Position numbers and translations under genes: made by a program | Shown: piece after piece, positions 1 through 9,323 of the stretch | Position numbering within the stretch: position 1 is the first letter of the stretch | How the letters are laid out: each line of letters begins with the position of its first letter | Assembly: GCA_964432595.1 (NCBI GenBank) | Contig: CAYSOF010000001.1 | Location: 372,001 to 436,000 of the forward strand | Length of the DNA: 64,000 bases | Reading direction: 5' to 3' | DNA from: DASYLJ01 sp964432595 | GTDB taxonomy: Bacteria > Desulfobacterota > Binatia > DP-6 | The notes under the pieces: generated by a model | Seen by the model: the letters and a program-made list of their open reading frames with translations, nothing else | What the model was told of the DNA's origin: nothing | Database searches by the model: none

Positions 1-1209
1 GAGATCGATGCCGAGTTAAATGTGACGAAGGTCGGGGATGTCATGCCAGAGCCTGGCCATCGCTACGCCCTGCTCTACGCGTTAGCTGATCCGACGTTTG
101 ACAAAAGCACCGCGCAATTCTCTCGGCTTTCTGATGCCGGAAAATTGATGGCACTGGCGTCGTTCTCGAAACGAAGCCAGCCATCGGAGGAGGAGGAGAG
201 GCTCACCGCGTTCCTGTTGCAGGACTGCCAGCACCTCAAGATTCAACAGTGTGAAGCCCTGAAAGGGTTTCGGCACTATAACGTGGGCCTGGACGACCCC
301 GAATTCCGCAACTTCGCAGGAATTTTCAGTGACCGCCTGTTCGACCGATTCTATCGATTCGCAACGGTGAATCTTAGGCGGGGCATGCCATTGTTGATAG
401 CAGGCGGATGCGGGCTGAATTGCGACTGGAACACGAAGTGGAGAGAGTCAGGGTTCTTTTGCGACGTGTTCGTCCCTCCAGTCGCAAACGATTCGGGTTC
501 AGCGATTGGCACAGCCGTCGACGCGCAGTTTCATTTCACCGGCAATCCCAAGGTCTCGTGGGATGTCTACTCCGGTCAGCATTTTCTGGCGGACGATGCT
601 GTTGATACGACTCATTTTGATGAGTTGAAGCCGAACGTTTCGATCGTCGCCGACATGTTGGCCCGTGACCTGATCCTGGGGTGGGTGGACGGCCGTTACG
701 AGATTGGCCCCCGTGCTCTCGGCAATCGCTCAATCTTGGCCGCGCCCTTCAAGGCCAGCACCAGAGAGCGACTGAACGTGATCAAACAGCGAGAGCAGTT
801 CCGTCCGATTGCCCCAGCCTGTTTGGAGGATGATGCCGAAAAGTGGTTTGGATGCAGTCGCCCAAGCCCGTACATGCTTTACACCCATCGGGCCTCCACC
901 GACGCGCTGGCGGCGGTGACCCATGTGAACCAGACTGCGCGCATTCAAACCGTTTCCTCGCTGACGAATCGGCCGCTGTTCGAGTTGCTGACGGCGTTCA
1001 AGGCACTAACCGGCTACGGGGTCCTGTGCAATACGTCTCTGAATTTCAAGAGCAAGGGTTTCATCAACACAATGACTGACCTTTCGACTTACACGTTGCA
1101 GCATCAACTTGACGGGTTTGTGGTCGAAGGAAAGATTTACATGGCGAAAGCATCCATGGGGTATCAGCAGTACGTACGCGAGGCCGAGCGCTCCCTGGCA
1201 ACGTGCTGA
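1..1209 (+). CDS. NodU/CmcH-family carbamoyltransferase, 3' part (5' end outside window)
   Basis: Transfers a carbamoyl group from carbamoyl phosphate, via ATP activation, to a hydroxyl on a sugar or natural product, as in NodU, CmcH and TobZ. The visible part shows the family blocks in order: GGCGLNCDWN, a VPPVANDSGSAIGTA segment, EIGPRALGNRSILA, KQREQFRPIAPA, and a C-terminal domain with TGYGVLCNTSLNFK. These lie in the second half of a family that usually has 550-600 residues. The frame is open to base 1, so the GTG at 22 is probably internal and about 402 C-terminal residues are present. Base composition is markedly lower in GC and its codons (AAA, GAA, TTT, ATT) differ from all downstream genes, which suggests transfer. 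The acceptor cannot be told from this fragment. Confidence 0.85.
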   Translation, partial: EIDAELNVTKVGDVMPEPGHRYALLYALADPTFDKSTAQFSRLSDAGKLMALASFSKRSQPSEEEERLTAFLLQDCQHLKIQQCEALKGFRHYNVGLDDPEFRNFAGIFSDRLFDRFYRFATVNLRRGMPLLIAGGCGLNCDWNTKWRESGFFCDVFVPPVANDSGSAIGTAVDAQFHFTGNPKVSWDVYSGQHFLADDAVDTTHFDELKPNVSIVADMLARDLILGWVDGRYEIGPRALGNRSILAAPFKASTRERLNVIKQREQFRPIAPACLEDDAEKWFGCSRPSPYMLYTHRASTDALAAVTHVNQTARIQTVSSLTNRPLFELLTAFKALTGYGVLCNTSLNFKSKGFINTMTDLSTYTLQHQLDGFVVEGKIYMAKASMGYQQYVREAERSLATC

Positions 1210-1261
1210 GCAATACCTGCCGAGTCCGTTTACTGGATGACCGCCTGCGGCGGCGAGGCCG

Positions 1262-1330
1262 TGCTCTCCGCCCGAAGAGTGGAACGCGCTCGAGCATCTC
1301 CTGAGCAGCATCGCGCTGGCAGACGGCTGA
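1262..1330 (+). pseudogene. possible C-terminal remnant of a regulator-like ORF
   Basis: Between the carbamoyltransferase and the L,D-transpeptidase, a 22-codon reading with a TGA stop contains PPEEWNALEHLLSSIALADG. It looks like the last helix of a MarR-type regulator. The matching upstream part would lie in another frame (a DDRLRRRGRA stretch about 30 bp earlier). No start codon or intact domain is present. If real, it is a decayed 3' end left at the junction between low-GC and high-GC DNA. A chance reading is equally possible. Confidence 0.2.
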
Positions 1331-1342
1331 GCGCGACGAGCA

Positions 1343-2914
1343 TCACTCCGCGCGCGAGCGGGATGCCAGTGGTTTGCCGAGCGCCGCGATGACCACCGGA
1401 TCGCGCTCGTAGACGTCGGGCAGGAACCGCACGCGACGGTCGGCTTCCGCGGCCGCCGTCCAGTAGAGGATGAGGACGGGCACCGGCCGCTCGAGCGTGA
1501 TCGAGCGGGTCTTGCCGTTCTTCGCCGCGTCGAGGAGCGACTGCGTCGTCCACTTCGGATCGTCGAGCGCGAGCGCCGCCAGCTCGAACGGGTTCTCGAC
1601 GCGCACGCACCCGTGGCTGAACGTCCGCGTGGCCCGGTTGAACGCCGCCTTCGACGGCGTGTCGTGCAGGTAGATGTGATGGCGATTCGGCATCAGGAGC
1701 TTGATGCGTCCGAGCGCGTTCCGCGGTCCGGGCGGCTGCACCACCTGGCCGTTCACCATCGCGTAGCCCTTGCGCTGCAGATACCCGGGATCGCCGCGCA
1801 TGGCGGGGCCGATCTCCTTCTTCATGATGCCGGGCGGGATGGTCCACGTCGGGTTCAGCACGATCGTCCGCATGTCGGCGCGGAAGCTCGGCGTCTGCGT
1901 GAACCGATCGCCGACGATGACGCGCGTCTCCCAAATGGGCACCTCGCGGTCCACGACCGCCAGGCGGTAGCCGGCGACGTTGACGAGGACGAAGCGCTCC
2001 GCGAGGTCCTGCATCACCCAGCGGCAGCGCTCGAGCGTGGCGCGAATCTGATCGATGCGCACGCCGACCGGGACGTCGAGCGCCCGGAGCGTCGCATCGC
2101 CGACCGCGCCGTCCTCGGCGAGGCCGTGGCGCTCCTGGAACGACTCGACGCCGGCGGTGACGGCCGCGTCGTAGTGCGTCGACGGATCGGTCGCGACGTC
2201 CTCCGGCACGTCGCCCGTGATGCCGAGGCGGCGGCGCAGCAGCAGGACGCGCGGGTCGTTCACGCCGGGCTGCAGCCGCCGGCCCGGCGGGATCGCCGGC
2301 CAACCGCCCGCCGCGGCGATCCGCCGGTAGTCGGCGAGGGCCTGCTTCAGCCGGGCGTAGAACGGATAGCGCGGCTTCAGGCCCTCGAGCACCTCGCCGA
2401 CGCGATCGTCGTCGAGCGCCCGCTGGAGAATCGACGCCAGGCCTTCCGCGTCGGGCGATTCGTCGGCCGTCCACGCCGCGTCGACCTGCACGGGCCCGGC
2501 CTTGCCGAAACGCAGATGGTAGCCGAGCAGCACGGCGGCGTCGGTGACGACGAGGTCCAGCTGCGCCCGTGCCGCAGGCCTCGCGCGCAGCCGCTCGATC
2601 GCCGCCAGATGATAGTCCGCCGGCTCGAGGCCGTCGGCGGCGCTGCCGCGGATGGCGTCGAGCAGCTCGTCGATCGCGCCGGCGTCGGTCCAGGCGGGCG
2701 CGAAATCACGACGGCGGTAGAAGTCGGGCAGCACCTCCGTCGAGACGAGCGGCTGCCCGTCGACGACGACGGGCTCGCCGCGCTCGATCGCCGTGACGGC
2801 CGCCGCGATCTCCTGGGTGGCGGGATCGACGGCGGGCACGAGCGAGGGCGCCCGCGCCGGCCGGCACGCGCCCACCAGGGCGCAGATCGCAATCAGGAGC
2901 CCGAAACGTCGCAC
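1343..2914 (-). CDS. L,D-transpeptidase, YcbB/LdtD type, lipoprotein
   Basis: Forms 3-3 crosslinks in peptidoglycan, or attaches proteins to it, in the periplasm. The GTG start at 2914 gives RRFGLLIAICALVGAC, a lipoprotein signal with the lipobox Cys at about residue 17. An earlier in-frame start would overlap hsdR. The order is a YcbB scaffold region (about 60-230), a peptidoglycan-binding repeat (LQPGVNDPRVLLLRRRLG ... FQERHGLAEDGAVGDAT), then a YkuD catalytic domain. The active site HDTPSK ... FSHGCVRVE places the nucleophile Cys near residue 436. At 523 residues it is normal for the LdtD group. It is transcribed away from the window edge and lies 58 bp downstream of hsdR. Confidence 0.9.
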   Translation of the reverse strand: MRRFGLLIAICALVGACRPARAPSLVPAVDPATQEIAAAVTAIERGEPVVVDGQPLVSTEVLPDFYRRRDFAPAWTDAGAIDELLDAIRGSAADGLEPADYHLAAIERLRARPAARAQLDLVVTDAAVLLGYHLRFGKAGPVQVDAAWTADESPDAEGLASILQRALDDDRVGEVLEGLKPRYPFYARLKQALADYRRIAAAGGWPAIPPGRRLQPGVNDPRVLLLRRRLGITGDVPEDVATDPSTHYDAAVTAGVESFQERHGLAEDGAVGDATLRALDVPVGVRIDQIRATLERCRWVMQDLAERFVLVNVAGYRLAVVDREVPIWETRVIVGDRFTQTPSFRADMRTIVLNPTWTIPPGIMKKEIGPAMRGDPGYLQRKGYAMVNGQVVQPPGPRNALGRIKLLMPNRHHIYLHDTPSKAAFNRATRTFSHGCVRVENPFELAALALDDPKWTTQSLLDAAKNGKTRSITLERPVPVLILYWTAAAEADRRVRFLPDVYERDPVVIAALGKPLASRSRAE

Positions 2915-2972
2915 GCGTCCATCGCTAGGCAGGTGCGGCGTTCCGGTCAACACTTTGATGGATGGGCGGCTG

Positions 2973-5900
2973 TTACGCGGCCGCCGCGCTGGCTCGCACG
3001 TCCGCCAGCACAGCAAACAGGGCGTCAACTTGCGCCTCGGTGAAGATGCCGTTCGGGCCTCGTGGCGCTATATCGGTGAACGGCGATTCGTACAGCCGCC
3101 CGCGCTCCATCGTCCCGTGCTCCGTGAGGTGGTCGACGATGAGGTTGACGAACTCGATCTGATTGGCGCCGAGCGTTTTGCCCTCGAGGAAGTGGCTCAG
3201 CGCGTGCTTCGCGGCCTCCCGCTCAAGGCCCACCAACGAGCGGACGAACAGGCCGAGGCCCTGCGATTCCTTCTTGGCCTGCTCGAGATCGCCGGCGTCG
3301 CCGATGCCGCTGTCGGCGAGCATGCGCTCGAGCTCGGTCAGATCGGCTGCGGTCATCGGCCTGTTGGTTCGCAGCTTCCGGATCGCGACATGATCCTGAT
3401 GAGCACGCAGGAACGCCCGCGCCTTGGTGCGGAAGAGCTCATAGCTCTTCGCATCGCCCAGTCCACGCAGCACCGCTTCGCGCTCGGGGCCCATCTCGTC
3501 CTCGAAATCGGTGTAGACGGGCTTTCGATTCCGCTTGTCGATCAGCTTCACGAGATCGCGAAGCCGTCGGCGAACGCGCTCGAGCATCGGCGTCGTGACA
3601 TCCTGCCACCACTCGTCGGCCTGCACCTCCTCGATGATCGGCATCTGCGCCCGCACCATCGGAATCGAGTCCTTCTCCTCGAGCAGACCGGCGATCTCCT
3701 TCACGCGATCCCGCAAGCGCTCGAAGCTCGGCTCCGACCTCAGGACGGCGAGCTGCAGGCGGAGCAGGAGTAGGTCGAATCGCTTCGCTTCCTCGCTCTC
3801 TGCCTCCTGTTCTGCGGGGAGCGCCGCGACCTCGTGCGAGAGCTCGAGCAGGGCCTCGGGTGAGAGCGCTGCCCACGCCGCGGGCTCACGATACCGCTCT
3901 ACCATCCGCCGCTTGGGACGCACGACGAAATTGTCGAGGTTCATCGCTGCGACTTGTCGCTGGAGATGGTCGGCGATCGCCTGCCGGAGATCGCGCTCGG
4001 TCTTCGGCCCCCCGTAGTCCGGCACGGGCTCACGCGCGACGTTCGCCTCGCCGTGCTCGTGGCGGTCGAGCGCTTCGATGAGCTCGAGCCTGGCGTTGAA
4101 GAGACGCGTCCCGAGCGCCGGGCCTGCGCTACCATCGACCTCCTCGACGTCCTGACTGAAGAACTCCAGGTTCTGACAGTAGTCGAAGAGGTAGAAGGTG
4201 CGCTTGTCCTGTCCCGGTCCGAAGAGATCGGGACACAGCCGCGTTCCGCGTCCCACCATCTGCCAGAACTTCGTCCTCGAGCGAACCAGCTTGAAGAAGA
4301 CGAGGTTCACGATCTCGGGCACGTCGATGCCGGTGTCGAGCATGTCGACCGAGATGGCGATGTGGGGCGCCTTCTCCTTGTTCGAGAAATCGTCGATGAG
4401 ACTCTGCGCGTATTCCGTCTTGAAGGTGATGACGCGAGCGAACTTGCCGGCGTGCTTTTTGTAGCTTTCGTTGAAGCGTTCGGCGATGAACTCGGCGTGA
4501 TCCTGGTTCTTCGCGAAGACGATCGTCTTGCCGAGGCGGTCGCCGCCGGCCACGGTGAGGCCGCGCGTCATCAGGTGGGCGAGCACCTGGTCGACGGTGT
4601 CCTTGTTGAACAGCCACTTGTTGACCGCCGCTGCCTCGACCGCACGCGGGACGTTGCCGTCCTCGTCCCATTCGAGGGCGTCCCATTGATCCTTCTCTTC
4701 CTCGGACAGATCGTCGTAGCGGATCCCTTCGCGCTGGAACTTGAGCGGCACGGAGACTGCCCTCGGCGGAACCAGGAACCCGTCCCGCACCGCCTCGTCG
4801 AGGCCGTAGGCGTCGGTAGGCACCCCGCGCTCTAGCTCGAAGAGCGTGTAGGTGTTGCGATCGACGTCGTCCTTCGGCGTTGCCGTGAGGCCTACCAGCA
4901 GGGCGTCGAAGTACTCGAAGATGGCGCGGTACTTCTGGAACACCGAGCGATGCGCTTCATCGATAACGACCAGGTCGAAGTGCCCGACACCGAAGCGGCG
5001 TTGGCCGTCGCGCGTATCGTCGATGAGCCCCATCATCGTGGGGTACGTCGACACGAAGACGCGTCCCTCGGTGTCTTTCTCCGTGACGAGGTTCACCGGT
5101 GCGGCCTCGGGAAGGTGCCGCTTGAACGCGTTTACCGCCTGGTTCACCAACGCTACGCGGTCGGCGAGGAAGAGGACGCGTTTCACCCAATTGCAGCGCA
5201 TCAACAGCTCGGCGAGCGCGATGACGGTCCGGGTCTTTCCGGCACCGGTCGCCATCACCACGAGCGCCTTGCGGTCGTGGTCGATCTCGAACGCTTCGCC
5301 GATGCGTCGGATGGCGCGCGTCTGGTAGTAGCGCTCGACGATGGTGCCATCGACCTCGACGTCGGCGAGGCGCTTGCGGCTGTGCCGGCGTTGGATGAGC
5401 AGCTCCAGCTCGGTCTTCTTGTAGAAGCCCTGCACTTGGCGCGGCGGGTAGAAGGCGTCGTCCCAGATCCACTGGTCGTAGCCGTTCGAGTAGAAAATCA
5501 CCGGGCGCTGCCCGAACTGTGCCTTGAGGCAGTCGGCGTAGAGCTCGGCCTGACGCTGTCCGACGCGCGGATCGCGGCGCGTGCGCTTTGCTTCCACGAT
5601 GCCGAGGGGCTTGCCGTCGTCGCCCCAGAGGACGTAGTCGACGAATCCTTTGCCCTGATTGTTGGGCATACCGTCGACCGGCCACTCGCGGTCGCGCGCC
5701 TGGTCGAGCGGCCAGCCCGCTTCCTTCAGCAGCAGGTCGATGAAGTAGTCGCGCGTCTCCGTTTCCGAGTAGTCGTGCGTGTCGGTGGACTTGGCGGCCT
5801 CCGCCTTGGCCTTCGCCACCTCGGCGCGAAGTGCGACTAGCTCGGCGTCGAGCGCGGCTCGCTCAGTGAGCACTGCCGTCAGCTTCTCGTCGCGATCGCG

Positions 5901-6389
5901 AAGAGCCGCCTCGAGCCGTCGAAGCTGGTCGAGCGTCTGCTTGGGGAGCGGCGCGACCTTCGGCAGCGCGTTCGGGTCGAACGTCAGTGCGGGCGCCGGC
6001 CGTGCGCGGCGTCCGTAGGTTCGGGCGAGCCAGTAGCCGACGTGGAACAGCTCGCGTACTGCGACGACGGCATCGGCGTCGGGGATCGGCCGGTGGCTGT
6101 GGACCGCGCGGTTGCCGAGCGTGGTGATGACCCGCGCCTTGCTGAAGACGGCCTCGCCGGCGGCCCGCTTGAACGTCGGCTCGTGGATGAGGGCGCTCAG
6201 GTTGTCTTGATAGGGGAGCCGGAGGGACGCGTCGTGCTTGTATGCCCAGGCCACCACCAGCTCGAGGGTGCGTCGGGCGTAGAAGCAGGCCGTGCGAGGA
6301 TCGGGGTGTGCGGACTGCTCGGCCTTCACCGCAGGCTCGAGGATCGCCGGCCACTCGTCGGCGAGAAACGCGAAGTTCGAGCGGCTCAT
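2973..6389 (-). CDS. hsdR: type I restriction endonuclease, R (translocase/nuclease) subunit
   Basis: Motor and nuclease of a type I restriction complex. It pumps DNA towards the bound HsdM2S methylase and cuts at a distance. In the 1138 residues: a DUF4145-like N-terminal helical domain (about 15-120), a coiled coil (150-200), a PD-(D/E)xK nuclease domain with Asp251 and EAK at 266-268, an SF2 helicase with Walker A TGAGKT (381-386), DEAH (477-480) and TATP (502-505), then an EcoEI-type C-terminal domain with PIIEEVQADEWWQDV. The ATG at 6389 overlaps the abiEii stop by 4 bp (ATGA), so the two are translationally coupled. Longer reading frames upstream lie inside abiEii and have no homology. 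It belongs to an operon with hsdM, hsdS and abiE. Confidence 0.95.
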   Translation of the reverse strand: MSRSNFAFLADEWPAILEPAVKAEQSAHPDPRTACFYARRTLELVVAWAYKHDASLRLPYQDNLSALIHEPTFKRAAGEAVFSKARVITTLGNRAVHSHRPIPDADAVVAVRELFHVGYWLARTYGRRARPAPALTFDPNALPKVAPLPKQTLDQLRRLEAALRDRDEKLTAVLTERAALDAELVALRAEVAKAKAEAAKSTDTHDYSETETRDYFIDLLLKEAGWPLDQARDREWPVDGMPNNQGKGFVDYVLWGDDGKPLGIVEAKRTRRDPRVGQRQAELYADCLKAQFGQRPVIFYSNGYDQWIWDDAFYPPRQVQGFYKKTELELLIQRRHSRKRLADVEVDGTIVERYYQTRAIRRIGEAFEIDHDRKALVVMATGAGKTRTVIALAELLMRCNWVKRVLFLADRVALVNQAVNAFKRHLPEAAPVNLVTEKDTEGRVFVSTYPTMMGLIDDTRDGQRRFGVGHFDLVVIDEAHRSVFQKYRAIFEYFDALLVGLTATPKDDVDRNTYTLFELERGVPTDAYGLDEAVRDGFLVPPRAVSVPLKFQREGIRYDDLSEEEKDQWDALEWDEDGNVPRAVEAAAVNKWLFNKDTVDQVLAHLMTRGLTVAGGDRLGKTIVFAKNQDHAEFIAERFNESYKKHAGKFARVITFKTEYAQSLIDDFSNKEKAPHIAISVDMLDTGIDVPEIVNLVFFKLVRSRTKFWQMVGRGTRLCPDLFGPGQDKRTFYLFDYCQNLEFFSQDVEEVDGSAGPALGTRLFNARLELIEALDRHEHGEANVAREPVPDYGGPKTERDLRQAIADHLQRQVAAMNLDNFVVRPKRRMVERYREPAAWAALSPEALLELSHEVAALPAEQEAESEEAKRFDLLLLRLQLAVLRSEPSFERLRDRVKEIAGLLEEKDSIPMVRAQMPIIEEVQADEWWQDVTTPMLERVRRRLRDLVKLIDKRNRKPVYTDFEDEMGPEREAVLRGLGDAKSYELFRTKARAFLRAHQDHVAIRKLRTNRPMTAADLTELERMLADSGIGDAGDLEQAKKESQGLGLFVRSLVGLEREAAKHALSHFLEGKTLGANQIEFVNLIVDHLTEHGTMERGRLYESPFTDIAPRGPNGIFTEAQVDALFAVLADVRASAAAA

Positions 6390-7399
6390 CGCCGATTGAT
6401 CGTGTCCTCGGCTTCGCGCAACGCCGCGAGGATGTCCTCGAAAATCGGCGGGACTCCGAAGAACATCACCCGCATCTTGTCGAGGTCGGACTGGAGCTCC
6501 GCTTCGCGGTGCTCGGGAGGCCGGAGCCGGAGCGTTCCGGGTTTGGCGGTCTCGTAGTTGGCCCACGCGGAGCGGAAGTAGGTGTCCTTGTGACGTCGTA
6601 CCCGTTCGAGCAGCTCGAAGTCCTGGCTTGCCGCCCGGCCGGCGGGAAGGCGCCAGAGCGATGCGAAATCCGAGTAGTGACGCGAGTAACGGGCACCGAG
6701 CGACCTGTCCGCCGGCCGATGGTGCTCGACGTGGAGGATCGTTGCCTTCTCCCAGAACGTTCGTTCGAGCTCGAGAGCGACCACGTCGGCCGACAGGTCG
6801 TCGAACTCACCCGCGGCGATCTCGGCCACCATCGGTGCGATCGTGTGACGACCGGTGGGCCGCTGATCGGTCAGAGAGCCGAACTCGAGCTTCACTTCGC
6901 GCGGAATATAGCTCTCGGGTTCCTCAGTTGGATAGCGAAAATGCAGCACCGGTGATTGCGAGACCGGGTCGATCTCGAAGCGGAGCCACTTCCCGTCTCG
7001 CAAGCCCCCGAGCCGGTCGTAGATGGCGGATTCGAGCAGCGGGGCGAAGCGCTCACGTACGGCCTCCGCGCAGGCGGCCTCGAGCTTCGGAAGCTCCCGC
7101 CCGCGCTTGCTGCGGCTGAAGCCGTCGAGGTCGGATGCCTCCCAGCCGAGCAGGGTGGGGCTGACGGACAGATCGATGTCTTCGGAGAATCGCTCGATGG
7201 CGTTGAAGACCTTGGAGAGAGAGGTCCCGCCTTTGAAGACGAGGTGATCCGCGAGATCCGGCAGGCCGAACAGGATCCGCAGGAGCCAGCATACCCAAAA
7301 GTCCTTCTCGACGATCACGGGCGCCAGGCCGCGGCGGGCGACGAGCTCCTGGAAGTACGTCGCGCGTTCTTCGGGGCTCAGCTGCGTGAAGAGACTCAT
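6386..7399 (-). CDS. abiEii: AbiEii/AbiGii-family nucleotidyltransferase toxin
   Basis: Toxin of a type IV toxin-antitoxin pair that stops growth of phage-infected cells. The family has a DNA polymerase-beta nucleotidyltransferase fold; some members add nucleotides to tRNA 3' ends. The fold's motif is present: KGGTSLSK at about residues 56-63, followed by DID at 74-76. The 337 residues are a usual length. The ATG at 7399 overlaps the antitoxin stop by 4 bp, and the gene's stop overlaps the hsdR start by 4 bp, so toxin translation is tied to both neighbours. Only the family assignment is read from sequence; the nucleotide and target are unknown. Confidence 0.9.
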   Translation of the reverse strand: MSLFTQLSPEERATYFQELVARRGLAPVIVEKDFWVCWLLRILFGLPDLADHLVFKGGTSLSKVFNAIERFSEDIDLSVSPTLLGWEASDLDGFSRSKRGRELPKLEAACAEAVRERFAPLLESAIYDRLGGLRDGKWLRFEIDPVSQSPVLHFRYPTEEPESYIPREVKLEFGSLTDQRPTGRHTIAPMVAEIAAGEFDDLSADVVALELERTFWEKATILHVEHHRPADRSLGARYSRHYSDFASLWRLPAGRAASQDFELLERVRRHKDTYFRSAWANYETAKPGTLRLRPPEHREAELQSDLDKMRVMFFGVPPIFEDILAALREAEDTINRR

Positions 7400-8040
7400 G
7401 AGCGCTTCGCGGCCGCGTCCTTCGCGTCGGCGGCGATGAAGCGGAGGAACGGATGCATCCAGGCGGGCGCCAGGGCGAGGTCGTTGAGCAGCTCGGCCCG
7501 GTCTGCGGGCGAGAGCAAATTGCGTAAATGCGCGATGCGTCGCGTGTTGACGTCGTCCTGCCCTAGCTCGCGCAGCGCGGCGATCACGAGGCCCGAGGTG
7601 CGGCTGGCCGCCGCCATGTTGCGCGGTGACGTGTGGCGGAGCTCGATCGTCTGCTTGCCGATGCGCAGCTTGCGCGACGGGCCGTCCGTCATGAAGACGA
7701 CCTTCGCGGGCACCTGCTCCGACAGCCCGAGTCGGTTGGCCGCATGCGCGCCGGACGGGAGCAGTCGGATGGCATAGCGACCTGCCAGAGCTGCCGCGAT
7801 CGCATCGACCGAGGGCGACAGCAGGCCGAGCTTGGGATGCGTCTTCGGGTAATCGTAGAGACCGCGCGCCAAGCGGCGGATGGTCCCATCTGCGACGAGC
7901 CGGGATAGCGCCTTGTCGATCGCGTCCCGCCCTGCGAGTCCCGTAAACTTGCTGCTCGCGAACACCGACCCTCTTCGAGCCTGTCGGATTCTCGATTTAA
8001 GCTTGTTTTCGGTGCTTTGCGTCGATTTCCTGCGAGGCAT
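7396..8040 (-). CDS. abiEi: AbiEi-type antitoxin/autorepressor (DUF6088 family)
   Basis: DNA-binding antitoxin that counteracts AbiEii and represses its own promoter. The 214-residue protein starts with a basic segment and a winged-helix region (FTGLAGRDAIDKALSRLVAD then RLARGLYDYPK), followed by the AbiEi C-terminal domain (LLPSGAHAANRLGLSEQVP ... RHTSPRN). The ATG at 8040 sits on the edge of a perfect 15-bp inverted repeat (8039-8076), a natural autoregulatory operator. No good Shine-Dalgarno lies before it, so translation may be leaderless or begin slightly downstream. The stop overlaps the abiEii start (ATGA). It lies 68 bp after hsdS on the same strand. Confidence 0.85.
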   Translation of the reverse strand: MPRRKSTQSTENKLKSRIRQARRGSVFASSKFTGLAGRDAIDKALSRLVADGTIRRLARGLYDYPKTHPKLGLLSPSVDAIAAALAGRYAIRLLPSGAHAANRLGLSEQVPAKVVFMTDGPSRKLRIGKQTIELRHTSPRNMAAASRTSGLVIAALRELGQDDVNTRRIAHLRNLLSPADRAELLNDLALAPAWMHPFLRFIAADAKDAAAKRS

Positions 8041-8076
8041 TCCGTCAGAAAAACTGGTCTATTTTTCTGACGGAAT
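8039..8076. promoter_or_regulatory. perfect 15-bp inverted repeat, putative AbiEi operator
   Basis: ATTCCGTCAGAAAAA (8039-8053) is repeated exactly in reverse complement at 8062-8076 with an 8-nt spacer. It fills the AT-rich gap between hsdS and abiEi and overlaps the abiEi start codon. AbiEi proteins are known to bind inverted repeats in their own promoter, so this is most simply an operator. A terminator is less likely because no U-run follows the stem in the minus-strand direction. Confidence 0.65.
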
Positions 8077-8108
8077 CAAGCAGCGGTGCTCCCCTCTGAC
8101 CGAGTGGG

Positions 8109-9311
8109 TCATAGCTCGCCGCGGAAGGCGCGGTGCTGGAGCGAGGCGAAGAGCGCGTCGAGTTGTGCGAGGGAAGCACGTTGTACCTTCGTGAGGCCCT
8201 CCACCCCCGCGACGCGTCGCTCGAAAGTTTCCTGCAGTTCCAGCGGTGGAAGGGCTATCGGTATCTTCCTCACATCGCCGAGATTGATCCCGCGCACCGC
8301 GACGCCCTTGGTATGCCGATGCATCCAACGTTGAGACCCCGGCGATCGAAGACATTCGCGTACGAACGTTGCCGATGCGCCGACGATCGCGAGGCGTGCT
8401 GTGTCTTGCGTAATGTTGGCACCTTCGAGTTCATGTGGGACGATCGCAGTCCGTCCCACATGACCGCGAATCGACAGTAGGAGATCGCCCGCGCGCAAAA
8501 GTGACCGCCGGTAGGATCGTGAGATTTCGTGAGTGGTCCGCCGTACGGCGGAAGCGTCAATCCCCCCGTCCCTCATGTCGACCACGCGGACATAGGGCAC
8601 GCCCCCGGGCTGATCCGGTCCGGGCATCAGTATGCCGTAAGTAGTCGGACGTTCCCGATCGACAAGCTCCACCAGTGGGCGAGTGACGAACCCGCGCGAG
8701 TCTGCAGCCGCGTTGCCAAACATGTCGACGAAGATCGCTTGCGTCAGGGAGTTGAGCTGAACGAGCGCGGCTCTGCGCTTGGAGCGCAATGTCTCCGCTT
8801 GGTGAAGAACCTCTGCGATTCGTAGTTGCTCGTGCAGGGGAGGCGCGGGCACTTGTAGAGACCGAATGTCGTCGAAGTTCAGACCCGCCTTAACTCCCGT
8901 GCGGTTCTTCGCGACGATCTGTCGCTGCCCGTTCGGGGACGCGAGAAACGCCGACAGAAAATAGGGGTGCATACCTCTCAACCGCAGTACGGCCAGATGC
9001 TGATTGACGTACGCCGGCCCGAGGCCAGAGGGCACCACGCCCGTTCGGCCAAGGTCCGCAGTTATGGTGAGGAGGACGTCGCCCGGTTCCACTTTCGTGC
9101 GGGCAGCTTCTGCAGATGCCGGCGGGTCAACATAGGTTAACTCGTCGAGTAGCAGCGCGTTCCTTCCAACGTTTTGAATGCGAAGAAAGGGGCTGCCCGA
9201 ATCCGAGTAGTACCTCGCCCACCCTCGCGAGCCGCTTGTGAGGAACGCTAAGAACTCACCAAGGGGCCTGATCGGCCAGTCGCCGACCTTGCGCGCTTGT
9301 GCCCAAGTCAC
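8109..9311 (-). CDS. hsdS: type I restriction system specificity subunit S
   Basis: Recognises the bipartite DNA target and holds two HsdM and two HsdR subunits. The 400 residues carry two target-recognition domains, each followed by a conserved helix: the first ends near LQVPAPPLHEQLRIAEVL and the second near PIALPPLELQETFERRV, the usual TRD1-helix-TRD2-helix plan. The start is GTG at 9311, 12 bp after the hsdM stop. The target sequence cannot be predicted. GC is a little lower than in the surrounding genes, as expected for a mobile defence locus. Confidence 0.92.
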   Translation of the reverse strand: MTWAQARKVGDWPIRPLGEFLAFLTSGSRGWARYYSDSGSPFLRIQNVGRNALLLDELTYVDPPASAEAARTKVEPGDVLLTITADLGRTGVVPSGLGPAYVNQHLAVLRLRGMHPYFLSAFLASPNGQRQIVAKNRTGVKAGLNFDDIRSLQVPAPPLHEQLRIAEVLHQAETLRSKRRAALVQLNSLTQAIFVDMFGNAAADSRGFVTRPLVELVDRERPTTYGILMPGPDQPGGVPYVRVVDMRDGGIDASAVRRTTHEISRSYRRSLLRAGDLLLSIRGHVGRTAIVPHELEGANITQDTARLAIVGASATFVRECLRSPGSQRWMHRHTKGVAVRGINLGDVRKIPIALPPLELQETFERRVAGVEGLTKVQRASLAQLDALFASLQHRAFRGEL

Positions 9312-9323
9312 CGGGAAGTCCGC

